A stretch of 64,000 nt of DNA from Opitutaceae bacterium (GTDB lineage Bacteria > Verrucomicrobiota > Verrucomicrobiia > Opitutales > Opitutaceae), in contig JAWLBB010000011.1 of the NCBI GenBank assembly GCA_041395105.1, forward strand, positions 1 to 64,000, in the 5' to 3' direction. Each line of letters opens with the position of its first letter. Within the stretch, counting starts at the first letter, position 1. The notes under the pieces were generated by a model. It had not been told where the DNA came from, ran no database searches, and worked only from the letters and a program-made list of their open reading frames with translations. Positions 1-7,805 of this stretch are shown piece by piece. The translations under genes were made by a program, and so were the position numbers.

Positions 1-48
1 AACTCCGACCCGCTGCGCGGCTCTCCGTGTCTGAGTTCAAACGTTAGC
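1..48 (+). repeat. attC site 1 (partial, cut by window edge)
   Basis: The 3' half of an integron attC site. It carries the GCTGCGCGGCTCTCCG module and the ACGTT core at 41-45, and is nearly identical to the sites at 2075-2141 and 11216-11285. A cassette ORF starts 3 bp after the core region. Confidence 0.8.
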
Positions 49-50
49 TG

Positions 51-578
51 ATGAAGGATATCATCGTTCCCTACCGTGTGAGTTTCGCACTACTTTTCCG
101 CGAAACCGTCGGCTCCTTCAGTTTCGTTGTCCTTCAACTCGTCGTGCTATGGGGGCTTGCGTATTGGGCCTATGCCTCCTTTCGACCATTGTCTGAACCG
201 ATCGGATGGGTACTCGTAGGCATCACGGTGTTGGCGGCAGGTTTTCGAACGGCGATAATTGGGATGGTGCCCTTAATCTGGCATCACTTCTATGGGAAGT
301 ATCCTACGACCAAGACCGCGTTTTCAACATCTGGCATTTACCTTCAGAATGAGCATGGCGTGAAGCGTATCGCTTGGGAGTCGATCTACGACGTGATGTC
401 GAGTGCCAAGTGTTACATTTTGGAGTATGGTCGAAAGGATCGGCTATTTGTTCCGATTCAGCTTCTGCGTGACATTGACCGTTTGGAAGAGTTTACCGAT
501 CTTGTCAGACGCAAGACTGAAACAGAAAAAGCTAACAAGGCAGTTGAGGTAACGCCTGACGGCGCACCTCACTTATGA
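51..578 (+). CDS. YcxB-like membrane protein, integron cassette
   Basis: A 175-aa protein that is the only gene of its cassette. Two hydrophobic segments (about residues 22-42 and 50-75) suggest a small inner-membrane protein. Residues about 88-155 (TTKTAFSTSGIYL, then IAWESIYDV and FVPIQLL) resemble the YcxB-like C-terminal domain, a PH-like cytoplasmic fold of unknown function; this is a similarity from memory. The ATG lies immediately after attC 1, the usual place for a cassette start. The last 16 or so residues (NKAVEVTPDGAPHL) are encoded by attC 2 itself, so the true domain ends near residue 158. Confidence 0.7.
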   Translation: MKDIIVPYRVSFALLFRETVGSFSFVVLQLVVLWGLAYWAYASFRPLSEPIGWVLVGITVLAAGFRTAIIGMVPLIWHHFYGKYPTTKTAFSTSGIYLQNEHGVKRIAWESIYDVMSSAKCYILEYGRKDRLFVPIQLLRDIDRLEEFTDLVRRKTETEKANKAVEVTPDGAPHL

Positions 579-584
579 CGTTGA
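531..584 (+). repeat. attC site 2
   Basis: Short-type attC. It opens with GCTAACA, has the inverted pair TGAGGT...ACCTCA around AACGCCTGACGGCGC, and ends with the GACGTTGAA core. Confidence 0.85.
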
Positions 585-587
585 AAA

Positions 588-854
588 ATGGCCATGCTCA
601 TGATCTGCGGAAGTGCGATCCTCCAAGGGGTGGGGCTCCTTGTGTGGTTCTTCGGCATCAAGCGGTATGTGAGTCAGAACGGAGGGACTTCCTGGACTGG
701 AGCCAACATCCCAGCCTGTATGTGGAATGACTTCGAAGTGGCTCGAGAGTTGAGAAGAGAGTCCGGAGCCAGATGTGCTCTGTTGGAGCTATTCGTGGCT
801 ATTGAGGTTCTTGCGGTGATCCTCATTATTGCCGCAGTCTTTGCGTTAACATGA
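588..854 (+). CDS. Small two-helix membrane protein, integron cassette
   Basis: An 88-aa product of unknown function. Hydrophobic helices at residues 2-22 and 66-87 flank a polar loop of about 40 residues containing VARELRRESGARCALLE. The ATG lies 4 bp after attC 2 and the stop lies just before attC 3, so the ORF fills its cassette exactly, which is the main support for it being real. Most cassette ORFs lack known relatives. Confidence 0.6.
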   Translation: MAMLMICGSAILQGVGLLVWFFGIKRYVSQNGGTSWTGANIPACMWNDFEVARELRRESGARCALLELFVAIEVLAVILIIAAVFALT

Positions 855-862
855 ACACCAGA

Positions 863-930
863 TCGAACCAGTCGGTTCAGGTAACTCCGTGCAGCTGCGC
901 CGCACTCCGCACCTGACCTCAAACGTTCGG
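863..930 (+). repeat. attC site 3
   Basis: Long-type attC: CGAACCAG start, TTCAGGTAACTCCG, a CAGCTGCGCCGCA hairpin arm, CACCTGACCTCAA, then the ACGTTCGG core. Confidence 0.8.
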
Positions 931-981
931 TAGTATCAATGAATCCCAGTTGTGGACCAAGAGAGGACTTTCCTGTTGCAG

Positions 982-1200
982 ATGAATCGTTCAAATTTCC
1001 TCCTTCTCCTCCTGCTGTTCAGCGTCGCTGTCCTCTGCATTCAAATTTGGGTAGTCGCTGATCTCTATCCAAGCCCAATCGCATTCTCTGGAAACAGCAT
1101 TGCGCTCCTCGTCGTGAACTCTATCTGGATCGTGTTTGTGTGGGTGTGCTGGAATCGCGCGAGGAAGCGGGAACGCTGTGATCTCAATGATAACGGTTGA
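982..1200 (+). CDS. Small membrane protein, integron cassette
   Basis: About 72 aa if translated from the ATG at 982; a GTG at 952 would add 10 residues. It has two hydrophobic helices (an N-terminal Leu-rich stretch, then IALLVVNSIWIVFVWVCW) and ends in a basic, charged tail (RARKRERCDLNDNG). Function is unknown. It is the only substantial plus-strand ORF between attC 3 and attC 4. The start is uncertain because neither candidate has a strong ribosome-binding site. Confidence 0.5.
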   Translation: MNRSNFLLLLLLFSVAVLCIQIWVVADLYPSPIAFSGNSIALLVVNSIWIVFVWVCWNRARKRERCDLNDNG

Positions 1201-1242
1201 CCGAAAGGAGCAGTCGTCAGTGTTCCCTAAAAAGACAGATCC

Positions 1243-1297
1243 GAACAAACCACTGGAGACAACGCCTGACGGCGCGTCTCAGTTTTGAACGTTGGAC
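1243..1297 (+). repeat. attC site 4
   Basis: Short-type attC: CGAACAAACC, GGAGACAACGCCTGACGGCGCGTCTC as the inverted-repeat centre, then the ACGTTGGAC core. Confidence 0.85.
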
Positions 1298-1306
1298 CAA
1301 GCAATA

Positions 1307-1768
1307 ATGAGTAACGAATACCGACTAATCCTGTCTGTTCTGCTGATCGCAGGGATGATTTATGCCGCTCATCGACTCGACATGAATTGGAGAAGAAAGA
1401 ACCCAGATCACAGACCCTTCAAGTGGGGTTACTTTCAAGCGTTGTTCTTTTTCCCGCTTTGTCCGTTAGCGACTATCGGGTGGATTGTCGCAGCTCCGCT
1501 AGTCGGATATTCGCTTCCGATTGGGGCTTTGATCTTCTATCTGTGGCTCTCTTTCGTTGGCGGATACGCCGGATTCATGTTGATCACCAAAAAGAGTCGG
1601 TGGGCTTGGTTGTTCGTAGTGATCGCTCAGTTGAATCTGATCAATATGGCGATAAATTACTACTACGGTTCCAAGAGGTGGGGAGAGTTTACGAAATTCC
1701 AGTCCAACAAGACGGCTGGAGACAACTCCGGTCAGCGCGATGCGCCGACCTCCGCGTCTCACCCGTAA
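1307..1768 (+). CDS. Multi-helix membrane protein, integron cassette
   Basis: A 153-aa product from the ATG at 1307; a TTG at 1292 inside the attC core is less likely. Hydrophobic segments near residues 5-22, 43-66, 72-95 and 105-122 suggest three or four membrane helices. No family is recognised. The last 20 or so residues (SNKTAGDNSGQRD onward) are the translated attC 5, so the native fold probably ends near residue 130. Confidence 0.6.
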   Translation: MSNEYRLILSVLLIAGMIYAAHRLDMNWRRKNPDHRPFKWGYFQALFFFPLCPLATIGWIVAAPLVGYSLPIGALIFYLWLSFVGGYAGFMLITKKSRWAWLFVVIAQLNLINMAINYYYGSKRWGEFTKFQSNKTAGDNSGQRDAPTSASHP

Positions 1769-1775
1769 CGTTATG
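1703..1775 (+). repeat. attC site 5
   Basis: Long-type attC: TCCAACAAGACGGC, GGAGACAACTCCG, a GCGCGATGCGC hairpin, CGCGTCTC, then the AACGTTATG core. Confidence 0.75.
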
Positions 1776-1794
1776 CGAACAAACTGGTGATACG

Positions 1795-2034
1795 GTGAAG
1801 ACTGTCCTCACTCTCATTTTGTGTCTTGGATGGATATTGCCTGCGGCGATCTCAGCAGTCCTCTTTCTCAACCAAACTCCGGTAGAAGAGACATTCAGTT
1901 ATCCGATCATGCATCCTGCGAATTGGAGTGTCACAGGACGCGCTGAGCTGATGGCCGGAATCGCTGCAGTATGGCTGATTGTAGGGGGAGGATACGCTCG
2001 GTGGCTTTTCATTCGCCAAGGACGGTTTTGGTGA
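1795..2034 (+). CDS. Small membrane protein, integron cassette
   Basis: A 79-aa product from a GTG at 1795, the first usable start after attC 5. Two hydrophobic helices (residues 3-22 and 50-68) bracket a short extracytoplasmic-like loop, and the tail is basic (RWLFIRQGRFW). Function is unknown. The open frame extends far upstream across attC 5 and overlaps the previous gene, but that part is an out-of-frame shadow. Confidence 0.5.
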   Translation: MKTVLTLILCLGWILPAAISAVLFLNQTPVEETFSYPIMHPANWSVTGRAELMAGIAAVWLIVGGGYARWLFIRQGRFW

Positions 2035-2074
2035 TCAGAATTGAACCAATGAGCTTGAAGAAGTCCAAGGAGCA

Positions 2075-2141
2075 TAACCAGTCACTTCAGACAACTCCGA
2101 TCCGCTGCGCGGCTCTCCGTGTCTGAGTTCAAACGTTCTGA
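2075..2141 (+). repeat. attC site 6
   Basis: Long-type attC with the same GCTGCGCGGCTCTCCG and GTCTGAGTTCAAACGTT blocks as the partial site at the left edge. Confidence 0.85.
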
Positions 2142-2142
2142 G

Positions 2143-2550
2143 ATGAAGCTATTCTGTTCGCTGATCTTGATCGTAGCTCTCGGGGGATGCGAGGTCCAAA
2201 CTAGCGTGGAGGTCGTCGAGGTCACAGGAGATGCTGAGTTGATCGACACAGATGATTTGCCAGTAGTTTACCTCACCGATGGACTCAATGAGGGTTCGCT
2301 GGTAGGAATGAAGATCTCAGATCTACTTCCCTATCTCGATTCTACGAGAGCCAGCGATAGTCGAGGGAATCTCGAGTCAATTTCAGGTTCACTGCTCTTG
2401 AGTCTGCCAGAGAGTCGCCTACTGGTCGCAACAGTGGAACAGACCGTAATCACGAAGGTTGCGTCTCGAAGTATCTTGGGGATTCGCGGGATTTTGGAGA
2501 AACAACAGAAAGCCAAGGAGTCAGAACAAGCCGAGGGAGGTAACGGCTGA
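2143..2550 (+). CDS. Small lipoprotein, integron cassette
   Basis: A 135-aa product. The N-terminus (MKLFCSLILIVALGGCE) is a signal peptide with an LGGC lipobox, so Cys16 is the predicted lipidated residue. The mature part is about 120 residues and acidic at its start, with no recognised domain. The ATG follows the attC 6 core directly. The in-frame extension back to 2119 lies inside attC 6 and is not part of the gene. The C-terminal EQAEGGNG is encoded by attC 7. Confidence 0.65.
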   Translation: MKLFCSLILIVALGGCEVQTSVEVVEVTGDAELIDTDDLPVVYLTDGLNEGSLVGMKISDLLPYLDSTRASDSRGNLESISGSLLLSLPESRLLVATVEQTVITKVASRSILGIRGILEKQQKAKESEQAEGGNG

Positions 2551-2577
2551 CGCCGCACCTCCTCTTTGAACGTTGGG
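2523..2577 (+). repeat. attC site 7
   Basis: Short-type attC: AGAACAAGCC, GGAGGTAACGGCTGACGCCGCACCTCC inverted-repeat centre, then the AACGTTGGG core. Confidence 0.85.
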
Positions 2578-2592
2578 ACGGTATTTTCTAAC

Positions 2593-3351
2593 ATGAACAG
2601 CAAAGCGATAATCTTCTTTCTTGCTTCTCTATTCGTCTGTTCAAGTGGCCTCCGTGGCCAAAGAAGTAGTATTAAAACGCTGCTCGAAAGATTAGACGAC
2701 ATACCCGCAGGCGATCAGGGAGCACTCCCGTTCTATCTGATCGGATGCCTTCGTGCAGCAATTGAGGATATGATATTCTACTCGCTTAATCTACCCGTTG
2801 GCTGGGAAATCGCGGAGCGAGATTCCGAGTTGATTAGGAGCAACTTTGATTCGGCGGCGAGTGTATGCCTCGACGTTATTCAGAGGCTTAAGGAAGCCCG
2901 AGATGGAGGCAACTCTTTGGAACATCCTGAGATGTGGAAGCGGGTTAGTGCGTGTATCACGCTGTCCGAATCGATTGGTGAAGAGGATTACGCAATTGAT
3001 CTGCTTCTTCGAGCCAGAGAATCAACTATTTGGGCCGGACTCGACGGGCTCAGTTTTCAGTACCTTAGCTGCGGTTACGGCCTTGAGAAATCGACCAGAG
3101 CGCTACGTCTATTGGGTCTGCAACTATCGACAGAAGCGCATGAAGACTCACCGCTAGCCCGGATACTTGAGTTGCGCATGAGCCAATACCAGCAGGCAAT
3201 TCTAGCATCATGGTTGTGTGTGATTGAGATTGGTGAGCTAGACGAATTTCTGCAATTCGGCATTGACGGTGCTGCCGATTCCTACACTCACCTGTTTGGA
3301 AGAACTTTTCCCGCGGCTTGGCCTGTAGGTGAATCGGGGTTTTTCAACTAG
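2593..3351 (+). CDS. Secreted protein of unknown function, integron cassette
   Basis: A 252-aa product from the ATG at 2593, the largest cassette gene here. The first 22 or so residues (MNSKAIIFFLASLFVCSSG) form a signal peptide. The rest looks helical and soluble, with regularly spaced Leu and Glu residues but no motif I recognise. A GTG at 2566 would add nine residues ahead of the signal peptide and is less likely. About 75 bp separate the stop from attC 8; nothing is seen there. Confidence 0.65.
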   Translation: MNSKAIIFFLASLFVCSSGLRGQRSSIKTLLERLDDIPAGDQGALPFYLIGCLRAAIEDMIFYSLNLPVGWEIAERDSELIRSNFDSAASVCLDVIQRLKEARDGGNSLEHPEMWKRVSACITLSESIGEEDYAIDLLLRARESTIWAGLDGLSFQYLSCGYGLEKSTRALRLLGLQLSTEAHEDSPLARILELRMSQYQQAILASWLCVIEIGELDEFLQFGIDGAADSYTHLFGRTFPAAWPVGESGFFN

Positions 3352-3425
3352 GTTTGTGTTTTCTTGTCCACGGAATACGTTCAGGGTATGGCGACCAGAG
3401 CGCGAGCGAATAGAAGTAGAAATGG

Positions 3426-3488
3426 GCCCAACAAGACGGTTCAGGCAAGGTCGGCTATGGCCGCCGCGCCTGACCTTTGACGTTAGCC
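3426..3488 (+). repeat. attC site 8
   Basis: Short-type attC: CCCAACAAGACGG, CAGGCAAGGTCGGC...GCCGCCGCGCCTG, then the GACGTTAGC core. Confidence 0.85.
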
Positions 3489-3496
3489 GTAGTCGA

Positions 3497-3781
3497 ATGT
3501 CTGCAATTTTTCAGGTCACTACTCCGTTCCCGTTAGGCGAAAGGAAGATGTTCGTCCTTCCCGGAGTGATCAAGAAGGGAACGGTCAAGGTCGGAATGAA
3601 AATGAGGCCGAAAGGGAGTGTCATCGACTTGGTGCCGATCACGGGGGTGGAGTTGGTCGACAGCGTTGGAGAGAAAAGAGATAGTGCAGTCGCTCTCTGC
3701 GCCACCTATCGCGATGCGACAGAACTTAAGGGACTTCAGTCACTGTTCGGCGAAGGTTCTGTCTTGGAGGTTGAGGATTGA
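3497..3781 (+). CDS. Small soluble protein, possibly a beta-barrel fold, integron cassette
   Basis: A 94-aa product from the ATG at 3497, 9 bp after attC 8. The residue pattern (KMFVLPGVIKKGTVKVGMKM, then ITGVELVDSV) recalls domain II of translational GTPases such as EF-Tu, a small six-stranded barrel. That is only a pattern impression; no GTPase motif is present. The upstream in-frame extension to 3329 runs through attC 8 and is rejected. Confidence 0.6.
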   Translation: MSAIFQVTTPFPLGERKMFVLPGVIKKGTVKVGMKMRPKGSVIDLVPITGVELVDSVGEKRDSAVALCATYRDATELKGLQSLFGEGSVLEVED

Positions 3782-3798
3782 ACAGCATGGAGAAATGG

Positions 3799-3858
3799 GC
3801 TAACAAGACGCTTGAGACAACGACGCTAACGCGCCGCGTCTCAGCTTGAGACGTTGGA
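3799..3858 (+). repeat. attC site 9
   Basis: Short-type attC: GCTAACAAGACGC, TGAGACAACGACGC...GCGCCGCGTCTCA, then the GACGTTGGAG core. Confidence 0.85.
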
Positions 3859-3869
3859 GATAAGTGATC

Positions 3870-4427
3870 ATGAGGATAATCACGGTCCTATCTATTTTTG
3901 TCTTCACCGCCGTCGCGCATGGGGAAGACGAGGTGCTGACACGAGAGCAACTCTTTGCCCCTGGCAACGACCCGAACCTGAATCCCGAAAAGCGCTATGC
4001 GGAATTTGATTTGGACGGAGACGGCACGAATGATCTTCTCTTGTCCACTTCAGTGTCACAAGGAGGAACCGGTGGTCTCATCTACAACTTGTACCTCGGA
4101 GTCGGGCACGAGCGTTTCAAGCAACTCGACCAGTTCCTAGCCGGAGGGTTCGCCTTGGAAGATGACGGCAAAACAAAGCGTCTTTGGTCATATACCCACC
4201 GCTCCTCTCAATCGGGAACCATTCAGTATCGATACTTCGATCGTAAAGGCACATTCCAGAAGAGCCAACCCCTCCTGATCTATCCAGGAGATGGGGGATC
4301 AGAAGTCGGAAACGGGATTTACAGATCCATTTTCAACGAGAAGACTATGCTCAGAACCAAAGCAACTAAAGACTCCAACAAGACGCCCGAGGTAACGACG
4401 GCTAACGCCGCCGCACCTCAGCTCTGA
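3870..4427 (+). CDS. Secreted protein with a calcium-loop-like motif, integron cassette
   Basis: A 185-aa product from the ATG at 3870; a GTG at 3864 is an alternative. Residues 1-19 (MRIITVLSIFVFTAVAHGE) are a signal peptide. Residues about 48-60 (FDLDGDGTNDLLLS) form a DxDGDGxxD loop of the type found in EF-hand and FG-GAP/VCBS repeats, implying calcium binding and export. The C-terminal NKTPEVTTANAAAPQL is encoded by attC 10. Role unknown. Confidence 0.65.
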   Translation: MRIITVLSIFVFTAVAHGEDEVLTREQLFAPGNDPNLNPEKRYAEFDLDGDGTNDLLLSTSVSQGGTGGLIYNLYLGVGHERFKQLDQFLAGGFALEDDGKTKRLWSYTHRSSQSGTIQYRYFDRKGTFQKSQPLLIYPGDGGSEVGNGIYRSIFNEKTMLRTKATKDSNKTPEVTTANAAAPQL

Positions 4428-4435
4428 CGTTCGGC
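4373..4435 (+). repeat. attC site 10
   Basis: Short-type attC: TCCAACAAGACGCC, GAGGTAACGACGGCTAACGCCGCCGCACCTC, then the GACGTTCGG core. Confidence 0.85.
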
Positions 4436-4471
4436 AAAAGAAACCATAATGAGATATAGAAGGAAAACCGT

Positions 4472-4708
4472 ATGAAAACAATGACATGTAAACAACTGGG
4501 TGGCTCATGCGACCACGAATTCAAAGCCAGTTCGTTTGAGGAAATTGCGGAAATGAGCAAGAAGCATGGAATGGACATGTTTCAGAGGAAGGACGAGGCT
4601 CACCTGAAAGCGATGGCGGATATGCAAGAACTAATGCAAAATCCAGACGCAATGACGCGATGGATGGAGGAAAAAAGGAACGAGTTCGATGCTCTGCCAG
4701 ACGATTAA
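4472..4708 (+). CDS. DUF1059 family small protein
   Basis: A 78-aa soluble protein. The start MKTMTCKQLGGSCD, with the region EEIAEMSKKHGMDMF, matches the DUF1059 family: short proteins with a Cys pair near the N-terminus and no established function. It is the first gene of a two-gene cassette; the second starts 46 bp after its stop. The ATG is preceded by AGAAGGAAAA, a plausible ribosome-binding site. Confidence 0.8.
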   Translation: MKTMTCKQLGGSCDHEFKASSFEEIAEMSKKHGMDMFQRKDEAHLKAMADMQELMQNPDAMTRWMEEKRNEFDALPDD

Positions 4709-4754
4709 CTGCAGAAACCACCCTCAGAACACGTTGACCGCGAGAAAAATAGCC

Positions 4755-5192
4755 ATGCAAACTCCCAAACTCTTAGCAGGGACTATCGCCTACACCATTG
4801 GAACGTTCACCCTGGCTGTCTTGTGGCATGTCGTCCTTTTCAAGAGTAGCTATGACGCGTTCGGCTATTTCGAAGGCGAACCCAGTTTCGCACTAGGTCT
4901 CCTGACCATATTTATTCAAGGACTGATTCTCAGCCTTCTATACCAGTATTTTCCTTTTTCTACAGAAGGTCTAAAAGGAAGTATGAAGTTTGTTTTCTTA
5001 ATTGGTATCTTCTTTTGGACATCTCATGTCCTTGCCTTCTTAGCAAAGCAGAAAATTAGCATGCCTTGGAAGTTCTTAGGTATGGAGACTTTTTACCTCG
5101 GCATTCAGTTTGCAGTTTTCGGATTCATTCTGAGTTTCATCTTCAAGAGCAAATCCACAGGCGCCGAACAAGGCAGTGGAGGCAACGGCTAA
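4755..5192 (+). CDS. Four-helix membrane protein, second gene of a cassette
   Basis: A 145-aa product from the ATG at 4755. Four hydrophobic stretches (about residues 7-29, 45-67, 76-96 and 112-132) give a compact four-helix membrane protein, resembling DoxX- or DUF1761-like small membrane proteins in layout only. The in-frame extension to 4689 overlaps the upstream DUF1059 gene and is rejected. The last residues (EQGSGGNG) come from attC 11. Confidence 0.65.
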   Translation: MQTPKLLAGTIAYTIGTFTLAVLWHVVLFKSSYDAFGYFEGEPSFALGLLTIFIQGLILSLLYQYFPFSTEGLKGSMKFVFLIGIFFWTSHVLAFLAKQKISMPWKFLGMETFYLGIQFAVFGFILSFIFKSKSTGAEQGSGGNG

Positions 5193-5219
5193 CGCCGCGC
5201 CTCGCTTTGGACGTTCGAG
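5163..5219 (+). repeat. attC site 11
   Basis: Short-type attC: CGAACAAGGC, GGAGGCAACGGCTAACGCCGCGCCTC, then the GACGTTCGAG core. Confidence 0.85.
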
Positions 5220-5317
5220 GAAAAAATAGATATAGTGAGGGGAATAATCCCCAAAGCGTGGATACATAATTGTCCTGCCCGCAGTATCCATTAATGTAAT
5301 ATAGCGATGCCTAAGCT
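5220..5317. other. Left remnant of the cassette split by IS66
   Basis: Between attC 11 and the left end of IS66 no convincing ORF is present; the longest plus-strand ORF from a GTG is about 19 codons. A small GGGGA-ATAA-TCCCC hairpin occurs near 5239-5252. This and 7705-7805 are probably the two flanks of one interrupted cassette. Confidence 0.5.
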
Positions 5318-5328
5318 GTAAGTGTCCG
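5318..5328 (+). repeat. IS66 left inverted repeat
   Basis: GTAAGTGTCCG matches 10 of 11 bases of the reverse complement of the right end at 7694-7704. Confidence 0.75.
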
Positions 5329-5376
5329 CTCTGAGACCTCGTAGTCAAGTGCGGCGGATTGGGATAGTCTGGCTGG

Positions 5377-5729
5377 ATGTCTGAGACGATTTTGACCGAG
5401 ATAACTGACGGGGAACCCAAGCGTGATACCCGCGGCCGCCAGATCCTGCATTCCAGTGCGTGGAGCGAGTTGATCGAGCGCTATGAGTCCAGTGGGATGA
5501 CCCAGGTCCAGTTCGCCCGTCATGAAGGAGTGAAGTATCATACTTTCGTGGCCCAGCTTGGGCGCCACCGGCGGGCTGGCCGAAAAGCGCAACCCGGGCC
5601 GCGCTTTCTTGAAGCGAGGCTGCCGACGGCCCCGGCCATTCGCCTGGAGGTGACGCTGGTCTGCGGGATGGTGGTTCGGGAGACGAGGTCGAATCGCTGG
5701 CACGGTTGATCCGCCTGCTGGAGAGCTGA
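5377..5729 (+). pseudogene. tnpA: IS66 tnpA, frameshifted near the 3' end
   Basis: Helix-turn-helix type IS66 accessory protein. The first 100 residues read normally (WSELIERYESSGMTQVQF). Near 5680 the frame is lost: the expected tail GDEVESLARLIRLLES followed by TGA at 5727-5729 is found one frame over, consistent with a missing G in the GTTCGGG run. In the uninterrupted frame the ORF ends early at 5709 with a non-homologous tail. Confidence 0.75.
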
Positions 5730-5733
5730 AGCG

Positions 5734-6079
5734 ATGCTGGCGTTCCCGGCGGGGCTTCGGATCTTCCTGGCGTTGGAAGCGGTGGATATGCGCAAGCAGT
5801 TCAACAGGCTGTGGGCGGTGGCCAGTGAAAAACTCCGGGAGGATCCCAAGAGCGGAGCGGTCTTTGCCTTCACCAACAAGAAGCGCGACCGGCTCGAAGC
5901 TGCTCTACTGGATGGAACCGGTGTCTGGGTTCTGGCCAAGAGGTTGGAGGCTGGACGGTTCCAGTTGGCCCAGGGATCGCACGGGAGGCAAGCTTGCGAT
6001 GAGTCCGGAAGCCTTGACCATGCTCATCGCCGGAATCGACCTTAAAAAAGGCATGCAAAAAGCGTGGTATGAACGATAA
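5734..6079 (+). pseudogene. tnpB: IS66 tnpB (Orf2), frameshifted
   Basis: Begins MLAFPAGLRIFLALEAVDM, typical of the IS66 Orf2 protein of about 115 aa. Two compensating single-base shifts around 5890-5912 alter the KLLYWDGTG region, and another near 5962 moves the C-terminus (GGKLAMSPEALTM...KAWYER) to the next frame, where it ends at 6079. It overlaps the tnpC start, as in intact IS66 elements. The continuous ORF 5734-6045 is therefore misleading at its 3' end. Confidence 0.7.
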
Positions 6080-7589
6080 AAAGGCTTGTTATTGCAAGTA
6101 TCCTATATATGGATACTTGGAATGCCTCCACGAAGAACTCTATGCCGAAAACCTGCAGCTCAAGCAACGGCTCTTGGAACTTCAGGCGCAGATTGAGTGG
6201 CTCAAACGCCAGATGTTTGGCGGTGGCAAGAGCGAGAAGCTCGATCCCGCACAGCTTCAGCTCAAGCTTGGAGAGCTTCAAAAACTCACCGGCGAGGTAG
6301 AGGCGATCCAGAAGGTCAGTTACGAGCGACGAACGCCGCGCGAAAAAGTTCCCACCCCGGCTGATAAGTTCGCCCACCTGCCGGTGAAGGAAACCGTGGT
6401 CATTGAGCCCGAAGAGGTGGAGGCCGATCCGGATGCCTTTGAGCAGATCGGCGAGGAACGCACCTTCGAGGTGGACATCGTGCCCCCGCAGTTGTTCAAG
6501 CGGGAGATTATCCGGCCCAAGTATCGGCATCGCATGGATCGTTCGCGTCCCCCGGTAGTGGCCCCGGCGCCCAAGCGGGCCATCGAGGGCAGGTTCGCCT
6601 CGGCGGCCTGATCGCCCATGTGGCAGTGAGTAAATACGTGGACCATCTGCCTCTTTATCGCCAGCAACGCATGTTTGAGCGATGGTCGGCTCCGATCTCC
6701 CGACAGAGCATGTCCGACTGGATTGAGGCGGTCGCAATGTGGCTTATGCCTCTACCATTTGATCCGCCAGCAGTTGCTCGCCGGGGGATACGTGCAGATT
6801 GATGAAACACCGGTGCGTTGTCGGGACCCCGACCTCAAACGTGGGAAAACATTCCAGGGTTACTTTTGGGTGATGGGACGGCCCGAATCCGATGTCTACT
6901 TCGTCTGGGCACCTTCGCGCCAGTATGGCGAGGTCAACCGGCTGCTGGGTGAAGACTTTGAGGGGCTGATGCAATCCGACGGCTATGCGGCCTATGAGTC
7001 CTATGCCGGCGCCCATGATCAGGTCGTCTGGGTTGGCTGCTGGGCCCATGCCAGGCGCGGCTTCTTCGAGGCTCAATCCGAGAACCCCAAGGCCACCAGA
7101 GTCGCCCTGCGGCTCATCGGCCGACTCTACCAGCTGGAGTGCCAGTGGGATGAGCAAGGGATCGACGCCATCGAACGTTCCCGGCTCAGGGAGAAACACT
7201 TCGCCCGGACCCTCAAGTGGCTCCACCAACTCGCTCTGGCCTTGCAGCAACGCTGTTTGCCCAACCAGCTTCTGGGCAAGGCCTGCGGTTACCTGCTCAA
7301 TCAGTGGAAGCCTCTGACTGCCCATCTTCGTTACGGGCGAACCCGGCTGGACAACAACCTGATCGAGCAGGCCATCCGCCCCTCGGCCATTGGCAAAAAA
7401 AACTGGCTGTTCATCGGACATCCCGATGCCGGGGAGCGCTCCGCGGTGATCTACTCGCTGGTTGTCTCGTGTCAACGCCATGGTAAAGATCCCCAGGCTT
7501 ACCTCGCCGATGTCCTGCGGCGCATCCCCTCGATGACCAACCAGGATGACTTCACCTCGCTGCTGCCGGCCAACTGGCAACCGGCTTGA
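6069..7589 (+). pseudogene. tnpC: IS66 tnpC transposase, broken by two frameshifts
   Basis: The DDE transposase of IS66, recoverable in three pieces. 6069-6611 holds the N-terminal coiled coil (LKQRLLELQAQIEWLKRQMF) and the zinc-finger-region linker. A piece starting near 6600 reads VSKYVDHLPLYRQQRMFERW. From about 6750 the catalytic core reads QIDETPV, QSDGYAAYE, CWAHARRGFFEA and NNLIEQAIRP. The first break fits a missing G near 6600; the second, near 6745, changes the frame again. Such transposases are normally about 510 aa, which the combined pieces match. Confidence 0.8.
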
Positions 7590-7693
7590 TTCGTCCTATC
7601 TGCATTACAATCCGTCACCATTGATGTGCATCATTGGTGACCAGTAAGACCCATTATCCGTCACCATCAATGCTTCGGCGTGAGGCAGAAGGT

Positions 7694-7704
7694 CGGACGC
7701 TTAC
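7694..7704 (+). repeat. IS66 right inverted repeat
   Basis: CGGACGCTTAC is the inverted partner of the left end; one mismatch in 11. Confidence 0.75.
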
Positions 7705-7805
7705 GGGGCGTTCATGAGCGAGGGCCAACGAAAGAATACGCTCTTGAGCGTATCCACTGAACTCGAGGACTCAGGCAGTAGCGACCAGATCGAATCAATC
7801 AAAAT
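7705..7805. other. Right remnant of the interrupted cassette, with a perfect palindrome
   Basis: A 48-codon plus-strand ORF (ATG 7714, stop 7858-7860) runs from beside the IS end into attC 12 and could be the 3' end of a disrupted gene; nothing in it is recognisable. It contains a perfect 8-bp-arm inverted repeat, ATACGCTC-TT-GAGCGTAT, at 7736-7753. Confidence 0.4.

Larger units (their letters stand above)
5318..7704 (+). mobile_element. Degenerate IS66-family insertion sequence
   Basis: The element carries the three-gene IS66 layout (tnpA, tnpB, tnpC) bounded by terminal inverted repeats: GTAAGTGTCCG at 5318-5328 and its near complement CGGACGCTTAC at 7694-7704. The 8 bp outside each end (CCTAAGCT left, GGGGCGTT right) do not match, so the usual IS66 8-bp target duplication is absent or erased. 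All three genes carry frameshifts, so the element is probably no longer autonomous. It lies inside the integron array between attC 11 and attC 12. Confidence 0.85.

Noticed and set aside
3329..3496. N-terminal extension of the cassette protein at 3497
   Set aside because: The extension would cross attC 8 and has non-coding character.
5310..7712. Search for an 8-bp target duplication around IS66
   Set aside because: The octamers CCTAAGCT and GGGGCGTT share nothing, so no duplication is claimed.
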